A DNA stretch of 64,000 nt from Rapana venosa (Eukaryota > Mollusca > Gastropoda > Neogastropoda > Muricidae). Location of the stretch: contig CM054135.1 of assembly GCA_028751875.1 (NCBI GenBank), forward strand, positions 5,047,163 to 5,111,162. The letters run 5' to 3'. Made by a program: the position numbers and the translations under genes. Under the pieces are notes generated by a model. It made no database searches. It was not told the DNA's origin and was given only the letters and a program-made list of their open reading frames with translations. Of this stretch, positions 39,996-64,000 are shown in pieces. The stretch's first letter is position 1, and each line of letters begins with the position of its first letter.

Positions 39996-41648
39996 TTATT
40001 TAGAGCAAAATTACACCTTAATACTTCAGTACAAGGTAGAAGAAAGCTTACCGATGTATAATTAATCAAAACCAACAACCTGACCCCCCACCTGCCTAAA
40101 ATGGCTCCTAGCAGAAAAATGGGTCAGGTGCAATGCCACTCATTTTGTGGGAGAGGGTCATGCTTGTCTTTGTACTGAGTGTTCAAGAATGCTTGCTCTT
40201 ATTTTTCTTACCATTTGATTCTTAGAGGTCACCTGCAGAACAACATTTCTGCTGCGTTTCATCTCTCTCTTTCACAGTTGTGTAATGTCAAGCTTCTGAC
40301 CCATACACCATTACCACCAGATTAGTGTTTTGAAAATTCTGATTTGGGGATTTTTCGGTATGCCTGTCTTTGCAAATTTTGTGTGAAAATTTCCAATTCC
40401 ATCAATCTGATAAGTGGCCAGAGGGGCGCCAAAGGCTCTGATTTTCTGATAATAGCTCCTGGAGCTATTATTCCCTTTAAAGTGCTAGAGTTGTTTGCAT
40501 TTAAGTTCAGGCCAGCAGTGTCCCTCTCTGCATTGACTCTAGAAAATTGCTTGTGATATCACTGACTGTATCAAATAACACGTATGTATTGTTGAATGGA
40601 TGTACACACATTGCCTGCAGGTAAAATAAGCATTCATCTGCCATGCTGAAATAATACACTATATAGTACATCAAAAGTTTAAGTTTATAATTCTCAATTC
40701 TTCTATTCAAATACTTCTCACAAGAAAACAAGTCTCTTTTTTCAGAGTCCAAATATGTTTATTTCTGTACCAGCCATATGAGTCATTGAAAACAGAAACA
40801 CTGGAATGAGATTTTAAATCTGAGAGCCCAAAATATCAACTGTGTGAAATTATGCACACAAATCTGCAACAGCTACGAATGCTACATTCAAAAAGCAGAA
40901 AATAAAAGGAATGGCAAACCGCTGTCATATATTGCAATAGTGAGCCACAGTAAGTTTGTGTAATCAAGCTTGTCCTTTCTCTCCTGTTGTCTCTGTGTTG
41001 TGAAAGGAAACACTAACATAACAAATACCAACAACTTGGATAACAAAGAGGAAACACGCTCCTTTCAAAATTCCTTGCCATTAAATCTAAAACAATAAAA
41101 TGTCAATTCAATTTTGAAAACAAGCATCAACAATTTGCAGAACATAATTTTAAAACTTCTTTTTCAATTCCTCGGCTAGAGCTCTGAGGTTCACCAAGAG
41201 TGACACCTGTGGGCATTCCACCATTGTTGCCCATCGTTAAGGTGACTGCAGTCTGACTTTGGGGATTTTCCTTATTCAAATCCTCTTCTCTTGTAATGTT
41301 GTAACAATGTTATATAACTTTTAAAACAAAAGTGTAAGGGAAACGACAATTGCATGGTGACATCCTAATATTTAATGCTTGAGCAAAAGTAAGTTTTTGA
41401 GAATTTTATGTCCAGCCAGGACTGCACAAACTGAAACATAAACAATATCACTGACAAGCATTATCAATGCATGATGAAAAGAAATGAAGAAGAATGCAAG
41501 ACCTAGCCACTATACCACAGGATTACACTTAATACAAACAGCATTTGCAAAGGTAGTTTAAGGATCCAGTCAGGACTTGCAAAAGCTCTCCCTAAAAACA
41601 AGCACAAGAAAACAGCCGCCGGCTCCGGGTGATGTCGGACAACAAAGG
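39996..41648 (-). other. Downstream flank and 3' UTR of cyclophilin gene 2
   Basis: 41455-41648 aligns with 12729-12896 after gene 1. A minus-strand AATAAA occurs at about 40763-40758, a possible but unproven poly(A) signal. Otherwise unrecognised AT-rich sequence. Confidence 0.45.
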
Positions 41649-63427
<21,779 letters not shown>

Positions 63428-63600
63428 TATGCTAAGAGTTGAAAGTCAACAGGATAGCTAACACAGAGCAGCAAAAACGTTGCGGCGTTCTTCCTGGTCG
63501 AAGCCAATGTGAATGTGAAGGACAGGCTAGGCTACGCCAGAATAGTCCTATATACTAGGGAAGAAAGGTCAAGGCAATGAAAGTAGTTCCCCAAAAGTTC
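63428..63600 (-). promoter_or_regulatory. Gene 2 upstream/5' UTR region conserved with gene 1
   Basis: Shares cgttcttcct, gtgaatgtgaaggacagg and gaagaaaggtcaaggcaatg with gene 1. Gene 2 has about 30 additional bases (ctaggctacgccagaatagt and onward) between the second and third blocks. No TATA box assigned. Confidence 0.45.
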
Positions 63601-63639
63601 AGGAAGGAGGGATGGTAAGCTGGGTTCTGATGAAACATG

Positions 63640-64000
63640 TGTTACCACATGACTTTTTTTTTTTTTTTTTTGGGGGGGGGGGGAGAAATTAATGAAATAT
63701 GTCTTACTACCTGATCCTCCTAAAAACGAATATGTGTACCATTTGACGATGTGTAGATGTTTATTTTTATGGCTCTATAAGTTTGGTTGTTGTTTTTTTC
63801 TTCTTGGTTTTGTTGTTGTTTGTTTGTTTTTCTCTTTTTTTTTTTTTTTTTTTTTCTTTTTTTGGGGGGGCTCTTTTTCTTTTGTTTGTGTGGTTTTTTT
63901 TTGTTTTTGTTTTTTTTTGGGGGGGGGGGCTGGGGAGTTAGGGTTTTCTTTTATTTGTTTGTTGTTGTTGTGGGGGGGGGGTTGTTTGTTTGTTTTTTGT
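63640..64000 (+). repeat. T/G-rich homopolymer region
   Basis: Long T runs alternate with G runs (63650-63685, 63838-63870, 63918-63930, 63971-63980). There is no coding content; it is probably difficult sequence with uncertain base counts. Confidence 0.8.

Overview
This is a eukaryotic, intron-rich, repeat-dense genomic window. The base composition, the many non-LTR retrotransposons, tRNA-headed SINEs, long dinucleotide repeats and a 500-N gap all point to an animal. The repeat mix suggests a mollusc, probably a gastropod, but that is inference only. No bacterial, plasmid or CRISPR features were seen.

The host content is two tandem cyclophilin A-type peptidyl-prolyl isomerase genes, both on the minus strand. 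Most of their exons are too short to appear as long open frames, so they were assembled from splice signals. Gene 1 has exons at 33506-33574, 25415-25445, 18264-18449, 14831-14906 and 12897-13029 (495 nt, 164 aa). Gene 2 has exons at 63359-63427, 54626-54656, 50417-50602, 47100-47175 and 41649-41802 (516 nt, 171 aa). The first four exons have identical lengths and phases in the two genes (69/31/186/76 nt), every junction is GT-AG, and stretches of all four introns plus about 150 bp of upstream sequence still align. The pair is therefore a genomic tandem duplication, not a retrocopy.

Layout. 1-12.9 kb is the 3' flank of gene 1: two partial RTE-like LINEs, a SINE, three old LINE fragments, purine-rich low complexity and a 500-N gap (12229-12728). 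12.9-33.6 kb is gene 1; its introns hold nested SINEs, two copies of an RT-RNase H LINE, a CR1/L2-like LINE with a SINE inside it, and an RTE-like LINE with an inverted 5' half. 33.6-41.6 kb is intergenic: (CT)n clusters, a decayed unit with a coiled coil and an SGNH-like region, SINEs and a Ty3/gypsy gag remnant. 41.6-63.4 kb is gene 2; its introns hold two TTAA-flanked DNA transposons, an RTE-like LINE, a third RT-RNase H LINE, further LINE/SINE fragments and about 4 kb of unexplained sequence.

Because the two genes are paralogous at the intron level, each serves as the empty-site control for insertions in the other. Four insertions (22801-25261, 45526-47008, 51042-54201, 54859-55547) can be placed to the base as arising after the duplication. 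All transposon coding regions are frame-broken; only the two cyclophilins look like intact host genes.
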